A stretch of DNA of 56,016 nt from Akkermansia muciniphila (GCA_945883815.1 CAMCYJ010000014.1:1-56016); one strand, 5' to 3'; positions 16,258-26,307 are shown, numbered from the stretch's first letter. Numbers and translations are program-made. Notes: generated from the sequence alone by a model not told the origin.

Positions 16258-19200
16258 TCACCCTTCGAACAAATAACGCAGGTCGTCGAGCGTGAGCGCC
16301 TGGGCGAACTTGTCTTCTCCCAACACATCCTCGGCCAGTTGGCTTTTGGATCGCTGGAGTGAGCGAATCTTCTCCTCGACGCTGTCTTTGATGAGCAACC
16401 GGTAGGCGATGACCGTCTGCCGTTGACCGATGCGGTGTGCCCGATCGATGGCCTGGTTTTCCACGGCCGGATTCCACCAGGGGTCGAAGAGTACCACATA
16501 GCTGGCGGCCGTCAGGTTGAGTCCGAAGCCACCCGCCTTGAGTGAGATGAGGAAGACCGCTTCGCCCTGGTGCTCCTGAAATTGTTGAACGAGTTCGCCG
16601 CGGTTCTCGGTGTCTCCAGCCAAATAAAAAGTCGGCCAGTTCCGCAAGGCGATGGCTTTCTTCAGCAAGCCCAGCATTTCGACGAACTGGGAAAAGACGA
16701 TGACCTTGCCGCCTTCTTCCATGATGGGATCGAGGGTCTCCAGTAGGGCTTCGACCTTGGTGCTCTCGGCCTTGGAGTCTTCCTTGACCAACTTCGGGTG
16801 GCAGCAAATTTGGCGCAACCGAAGCAGGGACGTGAGCAGGTTGAACCGGTTCTTGTTGAGCTGGGAGGCAGTGCTGATGCCCAGAAGCATTTGTTGAGCC
16901 CGCTTGAGCTCCGCCTTGTAGAGGGTCTTCTGTTCACCCTCGAGTTCGCAGAGCAGGTCTTCCTCGATGCGCTCGGGCAGGTCCTTGGCGACTTGCATCT
17001 TGGTCCGTCGTAGCAGGAACGGACGGACCCGTGCTGCGAGACGCCGCCGGCAGAGGGGGTCCTCCTTGGCGTCGAAGAGCTTCTGGAAATCGGCCCGGTT
17101 GCCGAGGATGCCGGGCATCGCGAAGGCCATGAGGCTCCACAAGTCCATCAGCTTGTTCTCGATGGGAGTTCCGCTCAGGAGCACCCGGTTCTTGGCTTCG
17201 ATCCGGGTGGCGATCAGGGCGGTGACGGAACCCGGGTTCTTGATGTACTGTCCCTCGTCCAAGATCACGGCCAGAAATTTCGTATGGAGCTTTTCGCCGA
17301 TGGAGCGCAGTTGGTTGTAGTTGATGATGTGCAAATCGGCCGAGCCGGTCTGGCTGGGCAGGGATTTCATGTCATCACTGCTCCAGACCCGCGGACGAAT
17401 GCTCGGCAGGAACCGTGCGGTTTCGGAGCGCCAGTTGTCGGCGACCGACTTGGGGCACACCACCAGAATGGGCTCTGGCTTGGCGTACTGGCCTCGCAAC
17501 CAGGCGATCCAGGTGAGGGTCTGGAGGGTTTTACCCAAGCCCATGTCGTCGGCGAGGATGCCGCCAAAGCGGTTGGTGCTCAGGTAGGCCAGGAAGTGGA
17601 AGCCCTCCTTCTGGTAAGGGCGCAGTTCAGCCTGGATCTCCACCGGTATTTCCGGTGTCACCCGGGCTTTCAGTTCTGCGGCGCGGCGTTCGACCTTTTC
17701 GTAGCTCGCCTCCGAGAGGAATTGGCGGGCGGCGGGGTCGGCCAATTGGAGCGCGTGCAGGCGCTGTTTCTCCGAGCTGAGTTCATGGGGGTTGAGTCCG
17801 AGACGGGCCAGTTGCTCGTCTTCTTCGGCCGACAGCTTGAACTCCAGTTTGCGCCAGCCCTTGTCGGAGAGGCGGACCCATTTGCCTCGGGCGTTGAGCA
17901 GAAGTTTGATCTCGTCTTGTGAGAGCGACGTGTCCGAAACATCCACGATGACCGAGAGGTCGAACCAGTCGATGCCGGATTCTTGAACCTCCAACTTCAC
18001 AGTTCCCGCAATCTCGGAATGCAGGAACGAGGCCAGTTCACCGCGAAGGTCGATTTCGAGGGACAGCGGGAGTGACTTGAGCCACGGAACAAAGCGGTCC
18101 GGGAATTGTCGGGTGACCTTGGCGGACCAGCGCTGGCGGGCGAAGTCCCACTTAAAGCCCGAGGCGTCGAGCCGTCGGGCGGCTTCGGCGAGCGAAGAGC
18201 GGTCGAACATCCAGAGTGATTCGGGCGAATCCGCGGTTCGGGGAGCCCCCGCTTTCGGGATTCCCTGAGTCGAATCTTGGGCGTCGATGTCGGTCCAAGC
18301 GGTGCCAGTCCAACGCTCCACGGGTTGTCCATCGGGCCGGACGGCCAGAAGGTCCATGAAGCAGAACTCATTGTCGTAACCGACGATGGGCTGGACCAAT
18401 TCGGCTTGGATGCGCGGTTGGAGCGGAATCACCGACACCTTCGAGGAGAGGCGCGGCGGAAGCGCCAATTGGAGGTGGGAGAGGAACCGGACACCGGCCT
18501 GGGTTTCGAGGGCTAGGGCCGGGATGCGTGTTTCTTGAGCGGGGTCCAGTGCGCGGTCTTCGGCAGGGGGGCCGGTGAAGAGCGTGTCCGGGGTCAGGTA
18601 AAGGGTCGGGCGGCCGTGGAGGGTGAGGAGGAAGGGCGGCACGGGCTGTCCCTCGGCAGTGAGCAGGCGCAGTGAATAGTCGGAATGGTCATCGGCCGCA
18701 TCGCTGAGGGTCCAGCGCAGGGGCAGTTCCGGACGGTTCAAGGGTTCACCGGCCGCTCCAACGATGAAGGGATGCAAGGCGGGCAAGCGCAGAACCCGGT
18801 TGAGGAACAAGCGGGTGTTCTGGTCATGGTAGAAGAGTTCTATCGGATAGCCGTAACGGGCCCGTTGGGCCAACGGTTGCCAAAGCAGGGCCACCTCGGC
18901 CAAGAGCTCCGTCGCGTGCTTCTCGTCGAAGTCCTTGAATTTGCCGGGTTTGATCGCGGCCCAGGTGTCGGCCCCCGCCTTGCGCCATTCGACCAAAGCC
19001 TCCTTGGAGTCCAAGCGGAGGCGCAGTTCGATTTGGCCGCCGGGCCGTGCGTCTTCGGAGGGGCCCAATTGGAGGTTGGCCAAGAGGGTTTTCCAGCGGT
19101 TCACGTCACGCTCCCGTCGGTGGGTGCTCACGGCGATACGGGCCTCGTCGGGTTGAGTCACCGACTTCAGGAAGGCGGGGATGGCCAGATTTCGCTCCTC

Positions 19201-19584
19201 GGCGAAGACGGCGATAAACTGCCACAGTTCCCAAGAGGAACGCGGCGCGTTGCTCCACAAATCGGCTTTTTGCCAGGCGCTCTCGGTGATGAGGAAACCG
19301 AGTTCAGACAAGTGGCCAAGGGTCAACGCAGTGCCGCTCCGGATCCGGGCGAAAAGACTGTCGATGAGGCGGATGGTCTCAATTTCATTGGGCTTGAGAG
19401 CCCTCCCCAAGTTGCCGGCCACGAGGCTGGCCAATTCGCTGGCAGCGGTATCTGTGGGGGTCTCGACGGGGACGTCCGGGACTGCAGCAGGACTGAGACC
19501 CCGACCCGTACGCCCGGCTTTCCGGGGAGTCGGGGTCGGGGCGATGGCCAGCGTGTGAGCGGTGGGCTTGGCCTTGGGTTTCAT
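16258..19584 (-). CDS. SNF2-family helicase (bacterial SWI2/SNF2 ATPase)
   Basis: 1108-aa DNA translocase of the SNF2 family. The ATPase core fills the C-terminal half: Walker A in LADDMGLGKTLQTLTW near residue 680, the DEAD-box equivalent VILDEGQYIKNPGS near 774, the motif LLSGTPIENKLMDLWSLMAF, and the helicase C motifs LISLKAGGFGLNLTAASYV and DPWWNPAVENQAIDRAHRIG near 1045. The N-terminal ~600 residues are a divergent region with an Ala/Pro/Arg-rich start and the bacterial-SNF2 type middle. The start is uncertain: the ATG at 19584 is used here; a GTG at 19698 would add 38 residues but would nearly meet the divergent gene at 19702. The exact role is unknown; members often affect transcription or repair. 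Confidence 0.93.
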   Translation of the reverse strand: MKPKAKPTAHTLAIAPTPTPRKAGRTGRGLSPAAVPDVPVETPTDTAASELASLVAGNLGRALKPNEIETIRLIDSLFARIRSGTALTLGHLSELGFLITESAWQKADLWSNAPRSSWELWQFIAVFAEERNLAIPAFLKSVTQPDEARIAVSTHRRERDVNRWKTLLANLQLGPSEDARPGGQIELRLRLDSKEALVEWRKAGADTWAAIKPGKFKDFDEKHATELLAEVALLWQPLAQRARYGYPIELFYHDQNTRLFLNRVLRLPALHPFIVGAAGEPLNRPELPLRWTLSDAADDHSDYSLRLLTAEGQPVPPFLLTLHGRPTLYLTPDTLFTGPPAEDRALDPAQETRIPALALETQAGVRFLSHLQLALPPRLSSKVSVIPLQPRIQAELVQPIVGYDNEFCFMDLLAVRPDGQPVERWTGTAWTDIDAQDSTQGIPKAGAPRTADSPESLWMFDRSSLAEAARRLDASGFKWDFARQRWSAKVTRQFPDRFVPWLKSLPLSLEIDLRGELASFLHSEIAGTVKLEVQESGIDWFDLSVIVDVSDTSLSQDEIKLLLNARGKWVRLSDKGWRKLEFKLSAEEDEQLARLGLNPHELSSEKQRLHALQLADPAARQFLSEASYEKVERRAAELKARVTPEIPVEIQAELRPYQKEGFHFLAYLSTNRFGGILADDMGLGKTLQTLTWIAWLRGQYAKPEPILVVCPKSVADNWRSETARFLPSIRPRVWSSDDMKSLPSQTGSADLHIINYNQLRSIGEKLHTKFLAVILDEGQYIKNPGSVTALIATRIEAKNRVLLSGTPIENKLMDLWSLMAFAMPGILGNRADFQKLFDAKEDPLCRRRLAARVRPFLLRRTKMQVAKDLPERIEEDLLCELEGEQKTLYKAELKRAQQMLLGISTASQLNKNRFNLLTSLLRLRQICCHPKLVKEDSKAESTKVEALLETLDPIMEEGGKVIVFSQFVEMLGLLKKAIALRNWPTFYLAGDTENRGELVQQFQEHQGEAVFLISLKAGGFGLNLTAASYVVLFDPWWNPAVENQAIDRAHRIGQRQTVIAYRLLIKDSVEEKIRSLQRSKSQLAEDVLGEDKFAQALTLDDLRYLFEG

Positions 19585-19701
19585 ACGGGCAACACGAGCG
19601 GATGGTGCATCGTGTGCTTCTGATCGCAAGGCTGGGTCCGTGTCTTGGGCCGAAGCTTTGGGCTGTTCGATCCCTCCGGGGCACGGAATTCTGTCCACGT
19701 A

Positions 19702-20388
19702 ATGTTGTCTCGATGGTTTCGCCGAGTGGTTCGATGGCTGGTCGCCCTGATCCTGTTACCGATCAACCTGGGGGTGAGTAGTGCCGCCTGGGAAGTCGGT
19801 CGCGCTTCTGTTTCTGGCAGTCCGTTCTGGGTACCGCTCTTGGTGGGCCTGGGAATTTGGGTGGTGGCCTACTCCCAACTGCCGCGACCGATGTGGCTGT
19901 ACGTTCTGGGCCATGAGCTGACCCACGCGCTCAGCGCCTGGATGTGTGGATCCCGGGTTCAATCCTTCAAGGTCAACAGCCGCGGTGGAGAAGTCCGGGT
20001 GACCAAGAGCAATGCGTTCATTGCACTCTCTCCCTACTTCTTGCCCATCTACTCGATCCTCTGGTCCCTGATCATGGCCGTGGTGCAATGGCGGTGGGGA
20101 ATGGCATGGTGGGTCGTGCCGATATATCAGGCCGGTTTGGGTCTGACCTATGGCTTCCACGTCACCATGACAGCCGTGATCTTGCGCATCCGACAGCCGG
20201 ACCTGGTGGGCGAAGGATTCCTTTTTTCGGGGTCGCTGATCTGGCTGGGCAATGCGTTGATACTGCTGATGGGCATGGCATGGCTGGCTGGGCGGCCAGG
20301 CGTGTGGACCGCGTTGCGAATGGCGGCTCGCCTCTCCGGTGAATTCTATTTGCAGGCATGGCGGTTGGCTCAACAGTGGAGCACCTGA
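19702..20388 (+). CDS. Membrane protein with M50-like HELTH metalloprotease motif
   Basis: 228-aa integral membrane protein. The sequence WLYVLGHELTHALSAW near residues 65-80 places a zinc-peptidase HExxH motif (His71, Glu72, His75) at the start of a membrane helix, as in site-2-type M50 peptidases. Hydrophobic segments are seen at about 10-24, 43-58, 105-130, 135-155 and 170-195. The second M50 motif (NxxPxxPLDGG-like) is not evident, so catalytic activity is not assured. The ATG at 19702 gives the hydrophobic start LSRWFRRVVRWLVALILLP. Divergent from the SNF2 gene with about 117 bases between chosen starts. Confidence 0.72.
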   Translation: MLSRWFRRVVRWLVALILLPINLGVSSAAWEVGRASVSGSPFWVPLLVGLGIWVVAYSQLPRPMWLYVLGHELTHALSAWMCGSRVQSFKVNSRGGEVRVTKSNAFIALSPYFLPIYSILWSLIMAVVQWRWGMAWWVVPIYQAGLGLTYGFHVTMTAVILRIRQPDLVGEGFLFSGSLIWLGNALILLMGMAWLAGRPGVWTALRMAARLSGEFYLQAWRLAQQWST

Positions 20389-20512
20389 CTGACTGAGGCT
20401 CATTTGCGAGTTTGCGTTATAGGCCAAGCGCGGTCGGGTTCCTTTCGCTGTGTCATAAATGGCACTTGAATCTCAGCCCACGCAGGCGAGAAGCTTCGGA
20501 TCCTAGGTACGC

Positions 20513-20983
20513 ATGAATCTTGGCGATATTCTCACCACACGGCAGATCGTTCCTGACCTCGCGGCCAAAAACCGGTGGGAGGCCATCGATGAGTTGATCG
20601 GGTGCCTCGTCGCCGCTGGCAAGGTTCTGCCCGAACACCGGGAGGCCATCACCGCAGTTGTCAAAAAGCGCGAGACCTCCATGAGCACCGGAATTGGATT
20701 TGGTATCGGCATCCCACATGCCTCCACCGATTTGATTCCGGAAGTGATCGCCGCTTTCGGGCGTTCCCGCTCCGGTGTCAGCTTCGATTCGTTGGACAAC
20801 CAACCGGTTCATTTGGTGACGTTGTTCCTGGTGCCGGCCGGGCAGTTCCAGCGCCACCTGCACACCTTGGCCGGAATCGCCAAAGTCCTCCGCCGCGATG
20901 ACTTCCTGAAGTCCATCACCAACGCCCCGGATGCGGAGGCCATGATCAAGACGATCCGCGACTTCTCCGAAGGTCTGCGCTGA
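20513..20983 (+). CDS. PTS IIA domain protein (PtsN/fructose type)
   Basis: 156-aa stand-alone EIIA domain of the mannitol/fructose-nitrogen (PtsN) family. The phosphorylatable histidine is His69 in the conserved loop GIGFGIGIPHAST, and the ending FLKSITNAPDAEAMIKTI matches the family C-terminus. Such proteins receive phosphate from NPr/HPr and act mostly in regulation (potassium, nitrogen or envelope stress) and not in sugar import when no EIIB/EIIC is present, as here. It lies 43 bases upstream of argS on the same strand, so it may be transcribed with it. A 124-base gap separates it from the preceding gene. Confidence 0.89.
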   Translation: MNLGDILTTRQIVPDLAAKNRWEAIDELIGCLVAAGKVLPEHREAITAVVKKRETSMSTGIGFGIGIPHASTDLIPEVIAAFGRSRSGVSFDSLDNQPVHLVTLFLVPAGQFQRHLHTLAGIAKVLRRDDFLKSITNAPDAEAMIKTIRDFSEGLR

Positions 20984-21026
20984 CCTCCGTTGGGGTGTTT
21001 CCAACCGAGTCCGACACTTTCGTCTC

Positions 21027-22784
21027 ATGTTCCATTCTGTCCTTGAATCCCGGCTCCGCGCCGCGGTTTCCGCCCTTGTTCCTGCCGCCGACCCGGCCAC
21101 CATTCAGGTGAAGCCGGCCTCTGAAGCCCGGTTTGGTGATTTTCAGAGCAACTCCCTGATGCTGGTGGCGAAGGCCGCCCGCATGAACCCCCGCCAATTG
21201 GCCAGCGATGTTCTGGCGCGCCTCGACGTCTCCGATGTTTGTGAGCCCGTTGAAATTGCCGGACCGGGGTTCTTGAATTTCCGACTCACACGACAAGCCT
21301 TGGAGAAGTGGCTCAGTGACGCGGCCAGCGGGAAACCGGTGCTCATACCCAAGGCCGAGTCGCCGAGGACAGTGGTTCTGGATTTCTCCTCGCCGAATGT
21401 CGCCAAACCCATGCATGTCGGGCACATCCGATCCACGGGCATCGGGGAAGCGTTGCAGCGGATGTGGCGGCTGCTCGGACACCGAGTCATTAGTGACAAT
21501 CACATTGGTGACTGGGGTACCCAGTTCGGCAAATTGCTGGTGGGCTGGAAGGAATTGCTCGATCGGCAGGCTCTGGAGCGCGATCCCATCGCCGAAATGG
21601 AGCGGCTGTACAAGACGGTCAACACCCAGTGCGACGCCGACCCGGCCCGCTTGGAAATGGCACGTCAGGAATTGGTGCGCCTGCAAGCCGGTGACCCCGA
21701 GAACTTGGCGATCTGGAAGGAGATGATCCGCCTCTCGCAAGTTCAGTTCGACACGCTCTACGGGCGGATGGGCACTCGGTTTGACCATACCCTGGGTGAG
21801 AGTTTTTATAACGCCGAATTGGGTCCCGTGGTGGAGGCGCTCCTGGCGGCGGGCATCGCGCGTTTGAGCGATGGAGCCGTTGCGGTGTTCAGCGATCGGA
21901 CACTGTCGCCCAAGGAGGATCCGTTCTTGGTGAGCCGGGACGGGGAGTGGGTGGACGTGCCGGCACTCATCCGTAAGAGCGACGGCGGGTTCAACTACAT
22001 GACCACCGATCTGGCCACGGTCGATTATCGCATCCGGACCTGGGCTCCCGATGAGATCCTCTACGTGGTGGATGACCGGCAATCGGGGCATTTTCGAGGG
22101 CTGTTCCATGTCTTCGCCCGGTGGCAACCCGAGGCCTACCGCAAGACGCAATTGCGGCACATCGGTTTCGGAAAAATCCTGGGCGAGGATGGAAAGCCCT
22201 TCAAAACCCGCTCCGGGGATACGGTCCGACTGGCTGACCTCCTCGATGAAGCCGAGGAGAGGGCTCTGCAAGTGGTCACTGAGAAGCGCCCCGACTTGGA
22301 CCCTTCGGAGCGTCGAGAGATCGCCCGGATTGTCGGTCTCGGCGCCGTCAAGTGGCAGGACTTGTTGCCGAATCGCCAAAGCGATTACGTGTTTTCTTGG
22401 GACAAGATGCTGGCGCTGCAAGGCAACACCGCGCCCTACGTCCAGTATCAGTACACCCGGGCAGCGAAGGTGGTCCGCGACTCCGGTGCGCCGACAGCGG
22501 ACCAGCCCATTGCTCTGACCGAGCCCGCGGAGATCGCGCTGGCCAAGCACCTCATGAACCTCGGTTTCACGCTGCAGGCGGCCGCCGAGGAATGTCGCCC
22601 GAACTACTTGTGCAACTACCTCCATGAGTTGGCGGGCCTCTACAGCAGTTTCTATGAGGCCTGTCCCGTGCTGAAGGCCGAAGAGCCGGCTCGCTCGACT
22701 CGGTTGGCCTTGTGCCGACTCAGCGCCCAAGTCTTGCGTTTGGGTCTGGAGACGCTGGGTATCGAGGTCACCGAGAAGATGTGA
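21027..22784 (+). CDS. argS: Arginine--tRNA ligase
   Basis: Class I aminoacyl-tRNA synthetase that charges tRNA-Arg; 585 aa, the usual size. The N-terminal Add-1 domain leads to the signature SSPNVAKPMHVGHIRSTGIG, whose HVGH (residues 130-133) is the HIGH motif. Other landmarks are DNHIGDWGTQFGKLL, YMTTDLATVDYR, the segment FKTRSGDTVRLADLLDEA in place of a canonical KMSKS, as normal for ArgS, and the anticodon-binding C-terminus ending in LGIEVTEKM. Convergent with recQ. The gap contains a short 12-bp tandem repeat. Confidence 0.97.
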   Translation: MFHSVLESRLRAAVSALVPAADPATIQVKPASEARFGDFQSNSLMLVAKAARMNPRQLASDVLARLDVSDVCEPVEIAGPGFLNFRLTRQALEKWLSDAASGKPVLIPKAESPRTVVLDFSSPNVAKPMHVGHIRSTGIGEALQRMWRLLGHRVISDNHIGDWGTQFGKLLVGWKELLDRQALERDPIAEMERLYKTVNTQCDADPARLEMARQELVRLQAGDPENLAIWKEMIRLSQVQFDTLYGRMGTRFDHTLGESFYNAELGPVVEALLAAGIARLSDGAVAVFSDRTLSPKEDPFLVSRDGEWVDVPALIRKSDGGFNYMTTDLATVDYRIRTWAPDEILYVVDDRQSGHFRGLFHVFARWQPEAYRKTQLRHIGFGKILGEDGKPFKTRSGDTVRLADLLDEAEERALQVVTEKRPDLDPSERREIARIVGLGAVKWQDLLPNRQSDYVFSWDKMLALQGNTAPYVQYQYTRAAKVVRDSGAPTADQPIALTEPAEIALAKHLMNLGFTLQAAAEECRPNYLCNYLHELAGLYSSFYEACPVLKAEEPARSTRLALCRLSAQVLRLGLETLGIEVTEKM

Positions 22785-22792
22785 GGCGGGCG

Positions 22793-22852
22793 GATTGCCG
22801 AGCCAATTGTCGAGACGATTGCCGAGCCGATTGCCGAGCCCACTGCTGCGCC
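22793..22852. repeat. 12-bp tandem repeat between argS and recQ
   Basis: Consecutive units GATTGCCGAGCC, AATTGTCGAGAC, GATTGCCGAGCC, GATTGCCGAGCC and the diverged CACTGCTGCGCC. Lies in the gap between two convergent genes. Confidence 0.8.
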
Positions 22853-22878
22853 GGAGACCATCGGGGCGATCTGGCTTT

Positions 22879-24714
22879 TCAGCCCCGGGGATTGTTTCTC
22901 AAATGCTCGCGAATCTCCGTGAGGAATGCTTCGCCATAGTCCCGGAGTTTGCGTTCGCCGACGCCTGAGATGGTCAGGAACTCCTCATCGGTGGTGGGCA
23001 GTTCCCGAGCCATGAGGCGCAGCGAGTTGTCGCCGAACACGATGTAAGGCGGAACGCCCAGGCTGTCGGCCTGCGACTTGCGCAGGATGCGAAGTTTCTC
23101 GAAGAGCAACTCGTCGCAGTCGATGTCTCCGACCCGTTCGGCTTTGGGGCGGGATCGTTCCATCGGCTTGGTCAGGGTGATGCTGCGACGGTCCTTCAGG
23201 GCGGCCATGCCGTCCGGAGTCATCTCCAGGACGCTGAACTGCTCGGAGGTTTGCCGAAGGTATCCCAGACGCACCAACTCACGCCCGATGGAGGCCCATT
23301 CATTGCGGCTCAAATCCGCACCAATGCCATAGGTGCTGAGCTTGTCGTGCCCCCACTGGATCACCTTTTCGGACTCGCTGCCGGTGAGCACCGCGATGAC
23401 ATGATTGAACCCGGTGCCGAAGCCGCTCTTCTGGCGAATGCGGAAGACGCAGCTGAGAAACTTTTGGGCAGCCACCGTGCCGTCCCAGGTGGACCGGGGA
23501 CTCAGGCAATTGTCGCAAGTACCGCAATTGGCCTGGGGATAGACCTCTCCGAAATAGCCGAGCAGTCCAGCCCTTCGGCACTCGGAACTGTCGGCGTAGT
23601 GGCTGATTTGCTGGAGCTGTTCGCGCGCGATGCGCTGTTCCTCCAAGTCGGTTTTCTCGGCGATGAAGGCCGTCTGCTTGGCGACATCCCCAGGGCTGTA
23701 GAGCAAGAGGCACTCACCGGGCAGCCCGTCCCGTCCGGCTCGGCCTGTTTCCTGGTAGTAGCCCTCGATGTTCTTCGGTAGATCGTGATGGATGACGAAC
23801 CGGACATTGGGTTTGTTGATGCCCATGCCGAAGGCAACCGTCGCGCAGACGACCCGCACCTCATCCCTCAGGAACGCGTCTTGATTGGCGGAACGCTCCT
23901 TGCCGGACAACCCCGCATGGTAAGCTAGCGATTTGACGCCATCTTGGGCCAGTTTTGAGGCGACCGAATCGGCCGAAGCACGTGAGAAGCAGTAGACGAT
24001 GCCGCTCTCTTTGGGGCGAGCCTTCACGAAGTCGAGAACCTGCCGGTAGGCCTGGGACTTCGGGATGACCCGGTAGGTCAGGTTCGGACGGTTGAAGCTG
24101 GCGACGTGGACCGACGGGTCCTTGAGGCGTAGCTGTCGGATGATGTCGTCCCGGACTCGCGTCGTGGCCGTGGCGGTCAGCGCCATGAAGGGCAGCTCGG
24201 TGAACTGCTCCCGCAGCAGGGATAGCTGCCGGTACTCGGGGCGGAAGTCATGACCCCATTCGCTGATGCAATGGGCCTCGTCCACCGCCACCTGTTGCAC
24301 ATTCCACTGACGCAGTGCGTCGAAGAGCGAGCCTTCGCCGATCATCAAACGCTCGGGAGACAGGTAGAGGAGCTTGAACTCCCCCTGATGCAGGCCGCGC
24401 CACCGTGCCTTGCGTTCCTTTTCGGATAGCGACGAATTGAGAAAAGTGGCGGCCACACCGTTGGCGCACAGTTGATCGACCTGATCCTTCATCAAGGCGA
24501 TCAGCGGGGAGATCACGACCGTGAGACCGGGTCGAGCCAACGCTGGCAATTGAAAGCACAGTGACTTGCCGCCGCCGGTGGGGAGCAACGCGAAGACATC
24601 CCGACCTGCCAGAGCATCTCGGATGATTTCTTCTTGGTGAGGCCGAAATCCGGTGTATCCGAACACCTGCTTGAGCAGTGACAGGAGCTGAGGTTGACCG
24701 GTAGATCGGGACAC
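22879..24714 (-). CDS. recQ: ATP-dependent DNA helicase RecQ
   Basis: 3'-5' DNA helicase for recombination and replication-fork repair; 611 aa, standard length. Walker A is LLPTGGGKSLCFQLPAL with Lys50, the DEAH motif appears as AVDEAHCISEWGHDFRPEY, and motif VI is YYQETGRAGRDG. The RQC zinc site is visible as SSECRRAGLLGYFGE and then CGTCDNC. The C-terminal HRDC domain is present (LFEKLRILRKSQADSLGVPP, then FLTISGVGERKLRDYG). The start codon is GTG at 24714. The gene is divergent from glmM. Confidence 0.97.
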   Translation of the reverse strand: MSRSTGQPQLLSLLKQVFGYTGFRPHQEEIIRDALAGRDVFALLPTGGGKSLCFQLPALARPGLTVVISPLIALMKDQVDQLCANGVAATFLNSSLSEKERKARWRGLHQGEFKLLYLSPERLMIGEGSLFDALRQWNVQQVAVDEAHCISEWGHDFRPEYRQLSLLREQFTELPFMALTATATTRVRDDIIRQLRLKDPSVHVASFNRPNLTYRVIPKSQAYRQVLDFVKARPKESGIVYCFSRASADSVASKLAQDGVKSLAYHAGLSGKERSANQDAFLRDEVRVVCATVAFGMGINKPNVRFVIHHDLPKNIEGYYQETGRAGRDGLPGECLLLYSPGDVAKQTAFIAEKTDLEEQRIAREQLQQISHYADSSECRRAGLLGYFGEVYPQANCGTCDNCLSPRSTWDGTVAAQKFLSCVFRIRQKSGFGTGFNHVIAVLTGSESEKVIQWGHDKLSTYGIGADLSRNEWASIGRELVRLGYLRQTSEQFSVLEMTPDGMAALKDRRSITLTKPMERSRPKAERVGDIDCDELLFEKLRILRKSQADSLGVPPYIVFGDNSLRLMARELPTTDEEFLTISGVGERKLRDYGEAFLTEIREHLRNNPRG

Positions 24715-24872
24715 GAGTCCGTGATGGTACGGGCAAGATGGCGGGGCGGCAATGCGCCTGAATTGTTGCGGTGCGTGCTTGTCACATCGGAGTATCGGGA
24801 AAGATCCCGGCTGGCGGCAGCATTGCCAGTTGCCCGACCAGCAAGGGATTTGGCATCTTTTGGCCTGCTGAT

Positions 24873-26261
24873 ATGTCCTACCAAAAGCGGATTTTCGGAA
24901 CCGACGGTGTCCGGGGTCGTGCCAATGTCGAACCGGTGACGGCCGAGACGGCCCTGAAGTTGGGGCGGGCGGCGGCGCATGTGTTCAAGAACCGGAATGG
25001 CCAGGCCCGCAACCGGATGCGCCATCGCATCGTCATCGGCAAGGACACCCGCCTCTCGGGCTACATGCTCGAGAACGCCATCAGTTCCGGAGTGTTGTCG
25101 ATGGGGGTCGACGTGATCTTCATCGGACCGCTTCCGACTCCGGGCGTGGCCTATGTGACGCGTTCGATGCGGGCCGACGCGGGCATCGTAATCACGGCCT
25201 CCCACAATCCTTACGAAGACAACGGCATCAAGTTCTTCGGGCCCGACGGTTACAAGCTCGACGACGTGACCGAGAACCAAATCGAAGAGCTGGTCTTCAG
25301 CGGGGCCATCGAGGCCTTCCGCCCGACGGCCAGCGAGATTGGCAAGGCCGTCCGCGTCGAGGACGCCATCGGTCGCTATGTCGAGCAGGCCAAGTCCTCG
25401 TTCCCCAAGACCCTGACCCTCGAGGGCATGCGCATCGTGGTCGATTGCGGTCATGGCGCCTCTTACAAGACCACGCCCATGGTGCTGCAAGAATTGGGCG
25501 CTGAGGTCATCGCCTTCGGAACCCAACCCAACGGCACCAACATCAACCGCGAGTGCGGCTCGATGTATCCGCAGACTCTGTGCGCCAAGGTGCGGGAATA
25601 CCGGGCCGATCTGGGAATCGCCCATGACGGCGATGCCGATCGAGTGATTCTCTGTGACGAGGCCGGCAGCTTGGTCGATGGCGACGACATCATGGCCATC
25701 AGTGCCCTGCAAATGCTGGCCGAAGGGCGATTGGCCAATAACACCCTGGTGGCCACGGTGATGAGCAATGCGGGGTTGGATGTCGCGATCCGCGCTGCGG
25801 GTGGCGAGGTGGTCCGCACCGCGGTGGGCGACAAGAACGTCATCGATTGCATGCTGACCCACGGATACAACTTCGGCGGGGAGCAGAGCGGACATCTGAT
25901 CTTCCGCGAGCACAGCACCACCGGGGACGGCCTGGTGGCGGCTCTCCAGATTCTCAGCGCCATGCGGACGCGCGGGGAGCCGCTTTCCAAGCTGGCACGC
26001 TGTTGGACGCGCTATCCCCAATTGGTGACCAATGTCCCGGTCCGGGTGAAGACGCCCTTTGAGGAGCTCGAAGAAATTCTGGATTTGGTCAAGCAGGCTG
26101 AGGCGGAGGTGCAACCCAAGGGCGGACGGGTTCTGCTGCGTTACTCGGGAACCGAACCCAAGGCCCGCCTGCTCATCGAAGGTCCGGATATGGATGTGAT
26201 GGAACGCTGGACTTCGGCCATTTGCGGATCGATCCGCCGTCAGGTGGGGCAGGCCGGTTGA
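24873..26261 (+). CDS. glmM: Phosphoglucosamine mutase
   Basis: Converts glucosamine-6-phosphate to glucosamine-1-phosphate for UDP-GlcNAc, peptidoglycan and LPS synthesis; 462 aa. The start ATG at 24873 gives the typical N-terminus KRIFGTDGVRGRAN. The phosphoserine loop is IVITASHNPYEDNGIKFF with Ser110 as the phosphorylated residue; the Mg site is DLGIAHDGDADRVILCDE, the sugar-binding loop is NFGGEQSGHLIF, and the phosphate-binding loop is LLRYSGTEPKARLLIEG. An in-frame GTG at 24771 would add 34 residues unlike the family. Divergent from recQ. Confidence 0.97.
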   Translation: MSYQKRIFGTDGVRGRANVEPVTAETALKLGRAAAHVFKNRNGQARNRMRHRIVIGKDTRLSGYMLENAISSGVLSMGVDVIFIGPLPTPGVAYVTRSMRADAGIVITASHNPYEDNGIKFFGPDGYKLDDVTENQIEELVFSGAIEAFRPTASEIGKAVRVEDAIGRYVEQAKSSFPKTLTLEGMRIVVDCGHGASYKTTPMVLQELGAEVIAFGTQPNGTNINRECGSMYPQTLCAKVREYRADLGIAHDGDADRVILCDEAGSLVDGDDIMAISALQMLAEGRLANNTLVATVMSNAGLDVAIRAAGGEVVRTAVGDKNVIDCMLTHGYNFGGEQSGHLIFREHSTTGDGLVAALQILSAMRTRGEPLSKLARCWTRYPQLVTNVPVRVKTPFEELEEILDLVKQAEAEVQPKGGRVLLRYSGTEPKARLLIEGPDMDVMERWTSAICGSIRRQVGQAG

Positions 26262-26280
26262 GTGAGGCTTGAGGGTGGCT

Positions 26281-26307
26281 GGACGGGGCGGACGGGGCGG
26301 ACGGGGC
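26281..26307. repeat. 9-bp microsatellite
   Basis: Three perfect tandem units of GGACGGGGC between glmM and the cupin gene. Likely slippage-prone; no role assigned. Confidence 0.85.

Noticed and set aside
20946-22730. 594-codon minus-strand ORF opposite argS
   Set aside because: Antisense shadow of argS, with no motif of its own.
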